This document shows, piece by piece, positions 39,608 through 47,956 of a stretch of DNA of 64,000 nucleotides. How positions within the stretch are numbered: the first letter of the stretch is position 1; each line of letters opens with the position of its first letter. The DNA is from Azospirillum formosense (GTDB lineage: Bacteria > Pseudomonadota > Alphaproteobacteria > Azospirillales > Azospirillaceae), in NCBI RefSeq assembly GCF_040500525.1, contig NZ_CP159402.1:558001-622000 (forward strand), in the 5' to 3' direction. Made by a program: the position numbers and the translations under genes. The notes beneath the pieces are model-generated. The model made no database searches, was not told the origin of the DNA, and worked only from the letters and a program-made list of their open reading frames with translations.

Positions 39608-39988
39608 TTAGTGGGCGGTGCCGCAGCCGCCGGCCGACGGCGCGGAGGAGCAGCTTCCCCCCGGACCCGCCGAGAAGGACTTGCCGCAGCCGCAGCTTCC
39701 CGTCGCGTTCGGGTTGTCGAACTTGAAGCCCGCGCCCTCGACCCCTTCGACGAAATCGACCACCACGCCGGTCAGAAAGGGCTGGCTGGTCGGGTCGACG
39801 AAGATCGTCACCGGGCCGAAGGTCAGCACGGCGTCCTCGTCGCCCGCCGTGGCTTCCAGCCCCATCTGGTACTTCATGCCGGCGCAGCCGCCGTCGGCCA
39901 CCGCGATGCGCAGGCCGGCCGCAGCGCCGCCGGACTTCGCCAGCACGCGCTCCAGGGTGTTCACCGCCGCATCCGTCAGGGTCACCAT
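39608..39988 (-). CDS. iscA: HesB/IscA-type Fe-S carrier of the nif cluster (Nif-IscA)
   Basis: 126-residue A-type carrier that accepts Fe or Fe-S and passes it on. VTLTDAAVNTLERVLAKSG is the N-terminus; the cluster-ligand cysteines are GGCAGMKY and the C-terminal GSCGCGKSF. An extra Cys/Ser/Gly-rich tail ends SCSSAPSAGGCGTAH, more cysteine-rich than ordinary IscA. GGAGG precedes ATG 39988; a TTG five codons upstream is less likely. First gene of the nifUSV operon. Confidence 0.93.
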   Translation of the reverse strand: MVTLTDAAVNTLERVLAKSGGAAAGLRIAVADGGCAGMKYQMGLEATAGDEDAVLTFGPVTIFVDPTSQPFLTGVVVDFVEGVEGAGFKFDNPNATGSCGCGKSFSAGPGGSCSSAPSAGGCGTAH

Positions 39989-40041
39989 GTCTGCCGCCTC
40001 CAAATGCTCCGTCGGGCATGCCGACCGATTCTGCTCATGGG

Positions 40042-40056
40042 ATCAGCAAGCAACGT
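40042..40056 (-). promoter_or_regulatory. Sigma-54 promoter of iscA-nifUSV-cysE-nifW
   Basis: Minus strand TGGCAC-gttgc-TTGC, then T: full consensus, 54 bp upstream of the iscA start. Confidence 0.93.
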
Positions 40057-40112
40057 GCCAAATTTTAAGCCATTGATTTTGATGGATTGTCAGGTCCGAC
40101 GGCTGGTGTTTT

Positions 40113-40128
40113 CCCGACAATTGTCGGG
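40113..40128. promoter_or_regulatory. CCCGACAA/TTGTCGGG inverted repeat
   Basis: A perfect 16-bp palindrome between the -24 element and the NifA site. The same half-site recurs beside the nifE and nifH NifA sites. Confidence 0.6.
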
Positions 40129-40137
40129 TCGGGGGCA

Positions 40138-40153
40138 TGTCGGCTTTGCGACA
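40138..40153. promoter_or_regulatory. NifA upstream activator site of iscA-nifU
   Basis: TGT-CGGCTTTGCG-ACA, centred about 90 bp upstream of the -24 element. Confidence 0.88.
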
Positions 40154-40268
40154 TACTGCGACGAAAGGACGCACAATTTGATTGTGGACTTTCGCGAAGC
40201 CGGCTTGCGGCCCATACAGGATTGTCGGCCGGGCGCACGGTTTCGCGAAACAACGGAAGGGGACGGTG

Positions 40269-40766
40269 ATGGAGCGGCCGGTCGAATTGCGGATGTCCAA
40301 CGGGCGCATGGCCTTCGGCGAGGTGCCCGAGCACATCGACGAGAAACTGCAGGAGGCGGTGAAGGCCCGCCCCGACGCCTCGGCCTGCGAGGCCCTGCTG
40401 TGGGAGGCCCACCGGATGGGGCCGCGCGTCCTTCCGGTCTTCCACGCGCTCTACAAATTCTACGTCAACCGCAAGCGCTTCGCGGACGCGGAGCGGGTGG
40501 CGATGATCGGGCTGGACGCGGCGGCGCGCGAGGGCGGCTATGCCGGCGGCTGGCGAAGCCTGCGCGCGGACAGCGCGGATTGGGCGAAGGAGGGGCCGAC
40601 GCGCTTCACCCTCTTCACCCTGAAGGCGCTGGCTTTCATCAGTCTGCGCAGCGGGCGGGTGGAGGAGGCAGGGGCGATCCTCGCCAAGCTGGCGGAGATC
40701 GACCCGCAGGACCGGGTCGGCTACGGAGTCATCGCCGCGCTGGCGAAAGGCGTGGGGGAGGAGTGA
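40269..40766 (+). CDS. TPR-like helical protein divergent from the nifU operon
   Basis: 165 residues. Two helical-hairpin stretches look like tetratricopeptide repeats: FHALYKFYVNRKRFADAERV and KALAFISLRSGRVEEAGAIL followed by LAEIDPQDRVGYGV. No catalytic motif. GGAAGGGG sits just upstream of ATG 40269. It is the only plus-strand gene among the minus-strand nif genes here, and its upstream region is shared with the NifA site at 40138, so it could be NifA-activated; I found no consensus -24/-12 on its strand. Function unknown; a scaffold or chaperone role is a guess from the fold. Confidence 0.75.
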   Translation: MERPVELRMSNGRMAFGEVPEHIDEKLQEAVKARPDASACEALLWEAHRMGPRVLPVFHALYKFYVNRKRFADAERVAMIGLDAAAREGGYAGGWRSLRADSADWAKEGPTRFTLFTLKALAFISLRSGRVEEAGAILAKLAEIDPQDRVGYGVIAALAKGVGEE

Positions 40767-40803
40767 CGGTGGCGACGGGCCGGTGATCAACGGATCGGCT
40801 CCG

Positions 40804-41394
40804 TCAGTCGCCCGCCCCGAAGCACACGGACTCCGCGCCGCAATCGCGGCAGACCGGGGCGCCGCAGGGAATCAGCCTGTCCCGCGCGCAGAGGAAGCGG
40901 TAGAGAAAAGCCTTCCAGCGGGTGCCGGTGGCGTTCAGCAGGGCCAGCGGGTCGAAATGGCGCTCCATCAGCGCCGCGAGATGGCTCGGTCCGGCCAGAC
41001 CGAGATCCCGCCACAGTTCGCCCCCGTCGAGCATGGCCCGCGCCAGGATGGCGGCGAGCCAGTCCTCCTCTTCTATGCCCAGTGAGCGGTGGGCAAGCAG
41101 GAGGGCGGCGATGTCGTCCATCTCGCTCCGGAGAAGCGGCGGCAGGGGGGCGGGCGAGCTGTCGGGAACCGGCAGGCCGGCCGCGAAGGCACCGGGGAAA
41201 TAGCGGTCGAGCAACCGGCCGAGCGCCCGGTCGTCCAATCCCAGCGCACCCGGACCCGCCGGCCAGCGGCGGGCGAGGATGCAGGCGAACAGGTGCCCGT
41301 CGAAGACGTTGCAGCGCCCCTGGCGATCGGTCAGCCAACGGTACAGCCGCGTGGTATCGCCCGCCCCCGGCGGGGCGGCGTGCAGGATGCCCAT
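40804..41394 (-). CDS. nifQ: NifQ, molybdenum donor for FeMo-co
   Basis: 196 residues. NifQ carries an [Fe-Mo-S] cluster and hands molybdenum to NifEN/NifH. The diagnostic C-terminal motif C-x4-C-x2-C-x5-C is exact: CGAPVCRDCGAESVCF. The middle has DDIAALLLAHRS and LAAILARAML, as in other NifQ. GGAGGAGG precedes ATG 41394. It is the last gene of the nifE operon. Confidence 0.92.
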   Translation of the reverse strand: MGILHAAPPGAGDTTRLYRWLTDRQGRCNVFDGHLFACILARRWPAGPGALGLDDRALGRLLDRYFPGAFAAGLPVPDSSPAPLPPLLRSEMDDIAALLLAHRSLGIEEEDWLAAILARAMLDGGELWRDLGLAGPSHLAALMERHFDPLALLNATGTRWKAFLYRFLCARDRLIPCGAPVCRDCGAESVCFGAGD

Positions 41395-41452
41395 GGCGTC
41401 CTCCTCCGGGGGCGGGCGGCGGTCAGGCCGTCTCAGACCAAGTCGGCGGCGG

Positions 41453-41746
41453 TCAGGCCGCCTGGGGCAAGTGGGTGATGCAATTCTTGGAGCAAACCTT
41501 GCCGCAGCTCTCGCAGCCGATGCAGTTGCCGGCGGTCTTGACGCTCATGACCTTCTTCTCGGCCTCGTCGTCGAAGGCGTCGACGATGTCGCCGTCCTCG
41601 GTGATGCCGATCAGCTCCAGCACGTCGCGGCCGCAGACCTTGAAGCAGCGGCCGCAGCCGATGCACATCTTCTGGTCGATGCTTTCCACGAATTTCGGCG
41701 TCCAGGCAGCGCCGCCGCGGGTGGTGCCGGTCACGAACTCAGCCAT
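41453..41746 (-). CDS. fdxB: Nif-specific ferredoxin III (FdxB)
   Basis: 97-residue ferredoxin with two cluster motifs: [17 protein letters not shown] and [18 protein letters not shown], separated by an acidic insert. It can donate electrons to nitrogenase or serve in cofactor assembly. It lies between the DUF683 gene and nifQ and starts after GAGGAG. Confidence 0.93.
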   Translation of the reverse strand: MAEFVTGTTRGGAAWTPKFVESIDQKMCIGCGRCFKVCGRDVLELIGITEDGDIVDAFDDEAEKKVMSVKTAGNCIGCESCGKVCSKNCITHLPQAA

Positions 41747-41804
41747 CGTCTGCTCCTCAATCGGGCTTGGTGTGTTGTTTGGTGGGGAGGTGGGCGTAGA
41801 TGTT

Positions 41805-41907
41805 GCCCCCTCCCTAACCCTCCCCCGCCTTTGGCGGTGGAGGGGATCGCCGCCGCTTCGCCGAAGGCACCCTCTCCCGCGGAGCGGGGGAGGGTCGGGG
41901 AGGGGGC
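41805..41907. repeat. REP-like double palindrome between DUF683 and fdxB genes
   Basis: GCCCCCTCCCTAACCCTCC through GGGGAGGGGGC, about 103 bp, with internal hairpins (CCCTCCCCCGCC... and CCCTCTCCCGC...GCGGGGGAGGG). Same ends and size as the element at 37209. Confidence 0.85.
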
Positions 41908-41917
41908 AGGAGGATGC

Positions 41918-42124
41918 TCAGGCGGACGCCTTCTCCAGCGCCTTCAGCGCGGCGCGCTTCTCGGTCAGGGTTTTGTAGGCGTCGTAGGTCTCCTGGGCGA
42001 CCTGGAGGATCGACTGCCAGTTCTGCGGCAGTTCCTCCGACAGGTCGTGCAGGTCCATCTTCTTCTGGGTCGCGCGGGCGTTGAGCCTCTTGACCTCGTC
42101 CTTCAGGGCGTCGATGTCGGACAT
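41918..42124 (-). CDS. DUF683/CCE_0567-type small nif protein
   Basis: 68 residues, two long helices (DIDALKDEVKRLNARATQKK and WQSILQVAQETYDAYKTLTE). This family is found beside nifX and its DUF269 partner in diazotrophs; a cyanobacterial member is a metal-binding helical protein. Its role is not established. Ten bases after the DUF269 gene. Confidence 0.88.
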   Translation of the reverse strand: MSDIDALKDEVKRLNARATQKKMDLHDLSEELPQNWQSILQVAQETYDAYKTLTEKRAALKALEKASA

Positions 42125-42134
42125 GGCGGCATCC

Positions 42135-42599
42135 TCACAGATCGGCGACGTCGGGATACTTGCGGATCAACGCCACGGCCTCTTCCACGATCTTCGCGCC
42201 GTCGGCGGCCAGCTTCTCCAGCGACGGGAAGCCGAAGCGGTGGACGTCGCGCAGATGCTTCGACACCACGACCAACCGGCCCGTGGTCAGCACCATGCGG
42301 CCGAAGCCCTCGTGGCTCATCTTCATGATGGGGGAGGCGATGTGACCGGTCTGCTTCTCGACCGTGATGCCGACGGCCTTGTAGAACAGCTCCAGCCGCC
42401 AGAGCGTGTCGGGGTCCGGGTCGCCCATGATCGGGATGGCGGCGCGGGCTTCCCTGTCGAGGATGAAGGGGGCGAGGATCGTCTCGTCGCTCTTGCCTTC
42501 CCAGGCGCCGTAGCTGTCTTCGGCGCGGAACAGCATGACCAGGGTCTTCAGGAAGGCCTCGGCGAGATCGCTTCCGGCGGCCACGGTGGTGTCGGTCAT
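42135..42599 (-). CDS. NifX-associated protein (DUF269)
   Basis: 154 residues. [20 protein letters not shown] and [20 protein letters not shown] are the family core. It is found next to nifX in most Mo-nitrogenase clusters and is thought to aid cofactor assembly; the mechanism is unknown. Four bases after nifX and ten before the DUF683 gene. Confidence 0.93.
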   Translation of the reverse strand: MTDTTVAAGSDLAEAFLKTLVMLFRAEDSYGAWEGKSDETILAPFILDREARAAIPIMGDPDPDTLWRLELFYKAVGITVEKQTGHIASPIMKMSHEGFGRMVLTTGRLVVVSKHLRDVHRFGFPSLEKLAADGAKIVEEAVALIRKYPDVADL

Positions 42600-42603
42600 G
42601 CTC

Positions 42604-43005
42604 TCAATCCTCCTCGTCGAAGGCCAGCTCCTGCGGCTGGCCGGCGTTCAAAGCCTTGCGCAGCCAGGGCGGCGGGTTGCCGTTGATGGTTTCGACCAGA
42701 CGGTCGAGCAGGGCGGTGATGGTCTCCGTGGCCTCCACCTTCACGGGGTGAATCCTCTTCGCCACCACGCGGGCGGCGGCGGAGGCGCCGATGGCTGACA
42801 GGTAGACGATGGCGCAGTCGGCCAGCGCGTCGAGCTTCGGGATCAGCTTGTCCTCGTTGCCGTCCTCGAACATCGAGCCGCCGAACTGGCAGGTCTCGAC
42901 CATCGTGTAGCCGGCCTTGTCCACCTCGTAGACCACGATGTTCTTGGCCCACCCGAAATGCGCATCGACGTGCTGCATGTCCTGGGTGCAGAAAGCGACC
43001 TTCAT
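42604..43005 (-). CDS. nifX: NifX, FeMo-co precursor carrier
   Basis: 133 residues. [20 protein letters not shown] is the conserved NifX start and [20 protein letters not shown] the central strand-helix of the NifX/NafY fold. NifX binds NifB-co and later FeMo-co precursors during transfer between NifB, NifEN and apo-NifDK. AAAGGAGG precedes ATG 43005; an in-frame ATG 23 codons earlier would overlap nifN and is less likely. Confidence 0.95.
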   Translation of the reverse strand: MKVAFCTQDMQHVDAHFGWAKNIVVYEVDKAGYTMVETCQFGGSMFEDGNEDKLIPKLDALADCAIVYLSAIGASAAARVVAKRIHPVKVEATETITALLDRLVETINGNPPPWLRKALNAGQPQELAFDEED

Positions 43006-43052
43006 GGAACCTCCTTTGCGGGGCCGGCCGTCCTCGGCCTGGCCCACCACCC

Positions 43053-44456
43053 TCAGCCGGCGCTGCATCCGCATGATCCGCTCCCGCAGTGCTGGCCGTG
43101 TTCATGCCCGTCCCCATGACGACCGCGGGCATGGCCATGCTCGTCGTGGTCCATCTCGCGGGACAGGAACAGGTTGCCGATCTCGAACAGAAGCTCGCGC
43201 GTGCCGCGATAGCCGACATGGACCTTCAGCCCGGCGCCCAGCCGGTCGAACATCGGAAGGCCCATGCGGTGCAGCGGCACGCCGATGCGCCCCGCCCCCT
43301 GCCGCCCGTGCGAGTTCGACACGATCAGGTCGGCGTCGCGGGCCAGAGTCTCCACGTCGGAATGGTCGCCGACCATGACGGTCGCGGCCTTCAGCTTCTC
43401 CAGCACGGCGGTCTGGGTGGGGGAGACCGCGGCGATCACCTCCGCCCCCATCTCCGACAGGAAGCTGGTGACGGCGTAGAGCAGGTCCGGCTCCAGCGCC
43501 ACGGCGATCCGCTTGCGGCTGTAGAAGAAATGCCCGTCCAGCATGCCGTCGACCAGCGTCTCGCGCTGGCGGCGCAGCTTCGCCGGCACCGGGCGGCCCG
43601 ACAGCTCCGACAGGCTGCGCACGAGGCGGTCCGACGCCTCAAGCCCGGTCAGCCGGTCGAAGAAAAGGCTGCGCACGTCGGTCTTCAGCTCCAGGGCGGC
43701 GGCGGCGACGCGCATGTGCTCGCCGATCACCAGCGTCGCTTCCGACGCGCCCATGGAGGCGATCTGCTCCACCGTCACGCCGCCCAGCGAGGTCGCCGTG
43801 AAATCGTCCGGCTGGCGGCCCGACATGGACAGCGACAGGTCGGGCAGGAAAATCGGCGACAGGCCGAAGCCCTCGATGATGTCGCGCAACTCCTCGACGT
43901 CGCCCGGCGACAGGTGGCAGCCGGCCAGCACGTTGATCTGGCCCTTCACCGTCTTGTCGGACGGCCGGACCACCTCCTCGACGATGCCGGTCACCGCGGC
44001 GGAGAAGCCGTCCTCGAACCCGCCGGAGAAGTCGGGCGTGTTGGCGAAGACCAGCTTCAGCCCGGACAGGGCGGGGTTGCGCTGGCGGAACAGCGAATAT
44101 TGCCCGGCCATGTCCTCGCCCTTGGTCTCGGTCACGCCGGTGGTGGCGACGCCGATCAGGGCGGGCGCGTTGCGCTCGTGGATGGTGCGGACGGCCTGCT
44201 CCAGATTCTCGTAGCCGCCGAGGATGGTGGAGACCTGATCCATCGCCGTGGTCTGGAGCGGGATGGCCTCGCGGAAATGGCGGACCAGCAGGACCAGCCC
44301 GAAGGCGGTGCAGCCCTGGCTGCCGTGGAACAGCGGCATGCAGCGGTCCACGCCGAGAAAGGCGAGCGCCGCGCCCAGCGGCTGGCTCATCTTCAGCGGG
44401 TTGGTGGAAGCGGCCTTGGCGGAGTGGGGGAAGCGCTGGATGGTGCCCATGGTCAC
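43053..44456 (-). CDS. nifN: NifN, FeMo-co assembly scaffold beta subunit
   Basis: 467 residues, homologous to NifK. FLGVDRCMPLFHGSQGCTAF holds the cluster Cys, and VATTGVTETKGEDM, NVLAGCHLSPGDVEEL and LIVSNSHGRQGAGRIGVPLH are conserved NifN regions. With NifE it forms the tetramer on which NifB-co is matured. The last 30 residues are an unusual His/Cys-rich tail, HDEHGHARGRHGDGHEHGQH followed by CGSGSCGC, likely to bind metal. It overlaps nifE by four bases. Confidence 0.96.
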   Translation of the reverse strand: MTMGTIQRFPHSAKAASTNPLKMSQPLGAALAFLGVDRCMPLFHGSQGCTAFGLVLLVRHFREAIPLQTTAMDQVSTILGGYENLEQAVRTIHERNAPALIGVATTGVTETKGEDMAGQYSLFRQRNPALSGLKLVFANTPDFSGGFEDGFSAAVTGIVEEVVRPSDKTVKGQINVLAGCHLSPGDVEELRDIIEGFGLSPIFLPDLSLSMSGRQPDDFTATSLGGVTVEQIASMGASEATLVIGEHMRVAAAALELKTDVRSLFFDRLTGLEASDRLVRSLSELSGRPVPAKLRRQRETLVDGMLDGHFFYSRKRIAVALEPDLLYAVTSFLSEMGAEVIAAVSPTQTAVLEKLKAATVMVGDHSDVETLARDADLIVSNSHGRQGAGRIGVPLHRMGLPMFDRLGAGLKVHVGYRGTRELLFEIGNLFLSREMDHDEHGHARGRHGDGHEHGQHCGSGSCGCSAG

Positions 44457-45856
44457 GCCTCCACCGGCTTGGCGTCCGGCTTGGCTTCCCAGGGTGCGGG
44501 AAGGCGCACCTGCCGCCAGATCGGGTTGGACAGCGTCTTGTCGATTTCCTCACACAGGTTGACGATGCCGTCATAGCCCGCGTAGGGGGTGTGGCGCTCC
44601 TGGTTCAGGTCGAGCCACGGCACCTTGGCCTTCAGCGCGATGAACTGCGACCGGCCGCCGGACATCATGATGTCGGCCTCGCTGTCGCGCAGCATCCGGT
44701 AGATGTCGCGGGGCTTCAGGTCGTCCCACTGGTGGAACTCCTCCCCCTTCATCTTCTTGATGCGCTCCTTGTCCTCCTTGGTCGACTTCTTGGTGGAGGT
44801 CCCGACGATGGTCAGCCCGGCGCCTTCCAGCGCGGTGACCATCGACCAGCTCTTCACGCCGCCGGTGAACAGCAGGACGCGCTTGCCGTCGAAGCGCGGC
44901 CGGTAAGGCTCCAGGCGCCGCCAGACGCGGCTTTCCTCGCGGGCGATGACGCCCTCGGTGCGGTCGATGATCGCCTTGTCGGCGCCGCGCTCCACCAGCA
45001 TGCGGGCCATGGTGCGCAGGGTGTCCGACATGTCCGACACGCCGTAGAAGGAGCCTTCGAAATAGGGGATGCCCCAGCGCTCCTGCATCTTGCGCCCGAC
45101 ATTCACCAGCGCCTGCGAGCAGACCACCATGGTCAGCCGCGCCCGGTGGGCCTGCGCCACCTCGTTGTAGCGCCCGTCGCCGGAGATGCAGGACAGGATG
45201 CGGATGCCGATCTCGTCGAGCAGCGGCTTCACCAGCCACAGCTCGCCGGCCAGATTGTACTCGCCGACGATGCAGATGTCGGTGGGCGTCGTGACTTCCG
45301 GCTCCACCGTGCCGATGACGTGGTCGAGCAGGGTTTCGCCGGCCAGCTTGTTGCCCAGGTTCTTCGAGCCCACGAAGCCCGGCGCCATCACCGGGATCAC
45401 CGGCTTGCCCAGCTTTTTCGCGGCGAACTTGCAGACCGCCTCGATGTCGTCGCCGATCATGGCGGGGACGCAGGTCTGATAGACGAAGACGGCCGGCGGG
45501 TCGTACTGCTGCACGATTTCCTTGATCGCCCGGTAGAGCTTCTTCTCGCCGCCGTGGATGATGTCGAGTTCCGACATGTCCGTGGTGAAGCCGGTGCGGT
45601 AGAGCTGCGAGCCCGACGATCTGGTGCCGCGGTTGTCCCAGGAGTTGCCGAGGCAGGCGATCGGTCCGTGCACGAGGTGGGCGGCGTCGGCGATCGGCTG
45701 GAGCGCGATCATCGCGCCGTCATAGGCGCAGCCGCCGGCGGCGGCCCCCGGCTTCAGAGCCTTGGAGCACCCCTTCTTCCGCTCCTTCTCCGACTTGGCT
45801 TGGTTGGTGGAGCAACCCGGCTCGTTGAAGACGTCCTGGAGCTTTTCCTGGAGCAT
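44453..45856 (-). CDS. nifE: NifE, FeMo-co assembly scaffold alpha subunit
   Basis: 467 residues, homologous to NifD. Cluster and structural cysteines occur in GAAAGGCAYDGAMIALQ, LVHGPIACLGNSWD and [23 protein letters not shown] 45856 is preceded by GGGAGAAGG; the frame extends 42 codons upstream into the promoter but that part is not conserved. First gene of a seven-gene operon with its own sigma-54 promoter and two NifA sites. Confidence 0.97.
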   Translation of the reverse strand: MLQEKLQDVFNEPGCSTNQAKSEKERKKGCSKALKPGAAAGGCAYDGAMIALQPIADAAHLVHGPIACLGNSWDNRGTRSSGSQLYRTGFTTDMSELDIIHGGEKKLYRAIKEIVQQYDPPAVFVYQTCVPAMIGDDIEAVCKFAAKKLGKPVIPVMAPGFVGSKNLGNKLAGETLLDHVIGTVEPEVTTPTDICIVGEYNLAGELWLVKPLLDEIGIRILSCISGDGRYNEVAQAHRARLTMVVCSQALVNVGRKMQERWGIPYFEGSFYGVSDMSDTLRTMARMLVERGADKAIIDRTEGVIAREESRVWRRLEPYRPRFDGKRVLLFTGGVKSWSMVTALEGAGLTIVGTSTKKSTKEDKERIKKMKGEEFHQWDDLKPRDIYRMLRDSEADIMMSGGRSQFIALKAKVPWLDLNQERHTPYAGYDGIVNLCEEIDKTLSNPIWRQVRLPAPWEAKPDAKPVEA

Positions 45857-45904
45857 GACCTTCTCCCGCCATTGGCCGACATCGGCGCCTGTGGGCCGGT
45901 CGTA

Positions 45905-45920
45905 TGCAGGAGGTATGCCA
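45905..45920 (-). promoter_or_regulatory. Sigma-54 promoter of the nifE operon
   Basis: Minus strand TGGCAT-acctc-CTGC, then A: GG-N10-GC spacing is exact with one mismatch in each half, about 50 bp upstream of nifE. Confidence 0.82.
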
Positions 45921-45965
45921 GACGGTGAATTGTTTATATTCAGTGTGTTGGGGCGAATGACCCCA

Positions 45966-46008
45966 TGTGCGATACCCGACAATGGCGGACTTTGTCGGGT
46001 ATCGCACA
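45966..46008. promoter_or_regulatory. Two NifA sites of nifE within one large inverted repeat
   Basis: Sites TGT-GCGATACCCG-ACA (45966-45981) and TGT-CGGGTATCGC-ACA (45993-46008). They are the two arms of a perfect 17-bp inverted repeat with a 9-nt spacer, lying between the aerC stop and nifE. Confidence 0.88.
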
Positions 46009-46046
46009 GCCTGGAGCGGGGACGGGGCCGCGGAAGGCGGGCGCCC

Positions 46047-47534
46047 TCAACGGGCCAGAACCTTGGCGGCCTCCTTGGTTTCCGAGACCGCCGACGCGAT
46101 CTGGCTGATCGCGGCGTTGATCGCGCCGATGTTGTGGTCGACGGCGCTGACCGAGGCCGAGGCGTTCTGCATGTTGGTGGACATGTCGCCGGTGACCGCG
46201 CTCTGCTCCTCCACCGCGCCGGCGGAAACGGTGACGAACTCCATCAGGTTGCCGGTGGCCTGCCGGATGTTGCCGAGCGACGCGACCACGTCTGACGAGA
46301 CGGCCTGCATCCCCTCGATCTCCTTGGTGATCTGGGCGGTCGCGCTGGCCGACTGGTTGGCGAGGTTCTTGACCTCGTTGGCGACGACCGCGAAGCCGCG
46401 CCCCGCCTCGCCGGCCCGCGCCGCCTCGATGGTGGCGTTGAGCGCCAGCAGGTTGATCTGGCTGGCGATGGAGCTGATCAGGTCGACGATGCCGCCCATC
46501 GCCTTGGCGACCTCCGCCAGACGCGCCGCCGCCCGGTCGGCGTTCTCCGTCTCGTCCATCGCGGTGCTCGCCGCCTGGCGGGAGCGGATCATGCTGTCGG
46601 CGATCTCGCGGGCCGACGCGGCCAGCTCCTCCGCGCTCGCGGCGACGGTCTGGACCGTGCCCTGGGTCGCGCCCGACCGCCGGGCGGCGTCCCCGGCCTG
46701 CCGGCCGGCGGCGGAGAGCGCGGTGTCGATCGCGGTGAAGTTGTTGTCGATCAGCGACTTCAGCTGGTCGAGCAGCTCCACCTGCTGGGTGATGTCGGTG
46801 GCGAACTTGACGATCTTGCTCAGCCGGTTGTTGCTGTCGAACACCGGGTTGTAGGAGGCCTGGATCCACACCACGCGACCGCCCTTGCCGATCCGCTTGT
46901 ACTGGGCGGCCTGGAAGCGGCCCTGCCGCAGGCTCTCCCAGAAGGCGCGGTAATCCGGGCCGCCGTGCTCGGCCGGGTCGACGAAGGTGCTGTGGTGGCG
47001 CCCGGCGATCTCGGGCAGCGAATAGCCGAGCAGGGACAGGAAATTCTCGTTGGCGGTGATGACCGTGCCGTCGGGGGTGAATTCGATCACCGCCTGGGAC
47101 TTCGAGATGGCCTCCGCCTTGCCGCGCAGATCGAGATGTTCCCGATGGCGTTCGGTGACGTCCGTGCAGACCTTCACCACCTTGTGGGTGACGCCCCGGC
47201 GGTTCTTGATCGGGTTGTAGGATGCCTCGATCCAGACTTCACGTCCGCCCTTGCCGATCCGCTTGTACAGGGAAGATTGGAACTCACCCCGGCGCAGACG
47301 CTCCCAGAAATCCTTGTACTCCTGGCTGTCGTGGAGATTCGGGTCGACGAATATCCGGTGGTGTCTTCCTTTGATCTCCTCAAGGCTGTAGCCCATGAAT
47401 CGAAGAAATTGATCATTTGCCGACAATATGTTGCCAGATGTATCAAAAGCAATGATACCATTAGATTTATCTAATGCATCTGTTATTTCGGCTGATTCGG
47501 TGTGATTTGGTTTTAGAAAGGCTTTAAAAGGCAT
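46047..47534 (-). CDS. aerC: Cytoplasmic PAS-PAS chemoreceptor, AerC-type aerotaxis transducer
   Basis: 495 residues, no membrane segment. Two tandem PAS domains (about 18-130 and 143-250) are close copies: each has GYSL-EI-GRHH, VDP, an FW pair and [23 protein letters not shown] ends. A compact signalling domain follows ([19 protein letters not shown]). In A. brasilense, AerC is a soluble two-PAS receptor that binds FAD and mediates aerotaxis under nitrogen fixation; the architecture and the position beside nif fit that receptor. ATG 47534 is chosen, with another ATG four codons earlier; neither has a strong ribosome binding site. I saw no consensus sigma-54 site upstream. Confidence 0.85.
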   Translation of the reverse strand: MPFKAFLKPNHTESAEITDALDKSNGIIAFDTSGNILSANDQFLRFMGYSLEEIKGRHHRIFVDPNLHDSQEYKDFWERLRRGEFQSSLYKRIGKGGREVWIEASYNPIKNRRGVTHKVVKVCTDVTERHREHLDLRGKAEAISKSQAVIEFTPDGTVITANENFLSLLGYSLPEIAGRHHSTFVDPAEHGGPDYRAFWESLRQGRFQAAQYKRIGKGGRVVWIQASYNPVFDSNNRLSKIVKFATDITQQVELLDQLKSLIDNNFTAIDTALSAAGRQAGDAARRSGATQGTVQTVAASAEELAASAREIADSMIRSRQAASTAMDETENADRAAARLAEVAKAMGGIVDLISSIASQINLLALNATIEAARAGEAGRGFAVVANEVKNLANQSASATAQITKEIEGMQAVSSDVVASLGNIRQATGNLMEFVTVSAGAVEEQSAVTGDMSTNMQNASASVSAVDHNIGAINAAISQIASAVSETKEAAKVLAR

Positions 47535-47956
47535 AACTATTACCATTGTCTTATGGGTGGCGAGGGATGCTTTGAAGCTATGGGAATCTTGGATAAAAAG
47601 AAATTAATTATTGCCTGTTCAGTACAGGATTGCGCCGGTGGTGAAAGTATTCGTCAATGTGTATATTTTAAAAGGTATCGAAAGATCGCAATTTTTTGTT
47701 GATGTTGTGGATATTCGGCGGGTGGTGATCGTTGGGAGTGCGTGGCTTCCAACGATCCGGCCATTCAGCCGGCGGCAATCCGCGCAGTCCGGGCAGGGCG
47801 CCAAGGTTTGGCCGCTTCGCCCACCTTCTTCGGCAGGCTGTGTGGAGGCCGGGGGTGCCGCGACCGCTGGGGGTTGCCGCGCACCCTTTCCACCGGGGGC
47901 TGACGATGGCGGGGGAGCCGCGCTTCCACGACGACGCGCGGCTCCGCGACCCGCCG
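47535..47956. other. Region between the NDH-2-like gene and aerC
   Basis: 420 bp. The part next to aerC (47540-47740) is AT-rich and should hold its promoter. Near the dehydrogenase stop, GGAGCCGCGC and GCGCGGCTCC (47914-47945) form a 10-bp stem without a T run, a possible terminator. No gene seen. Confidence 0.5.
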
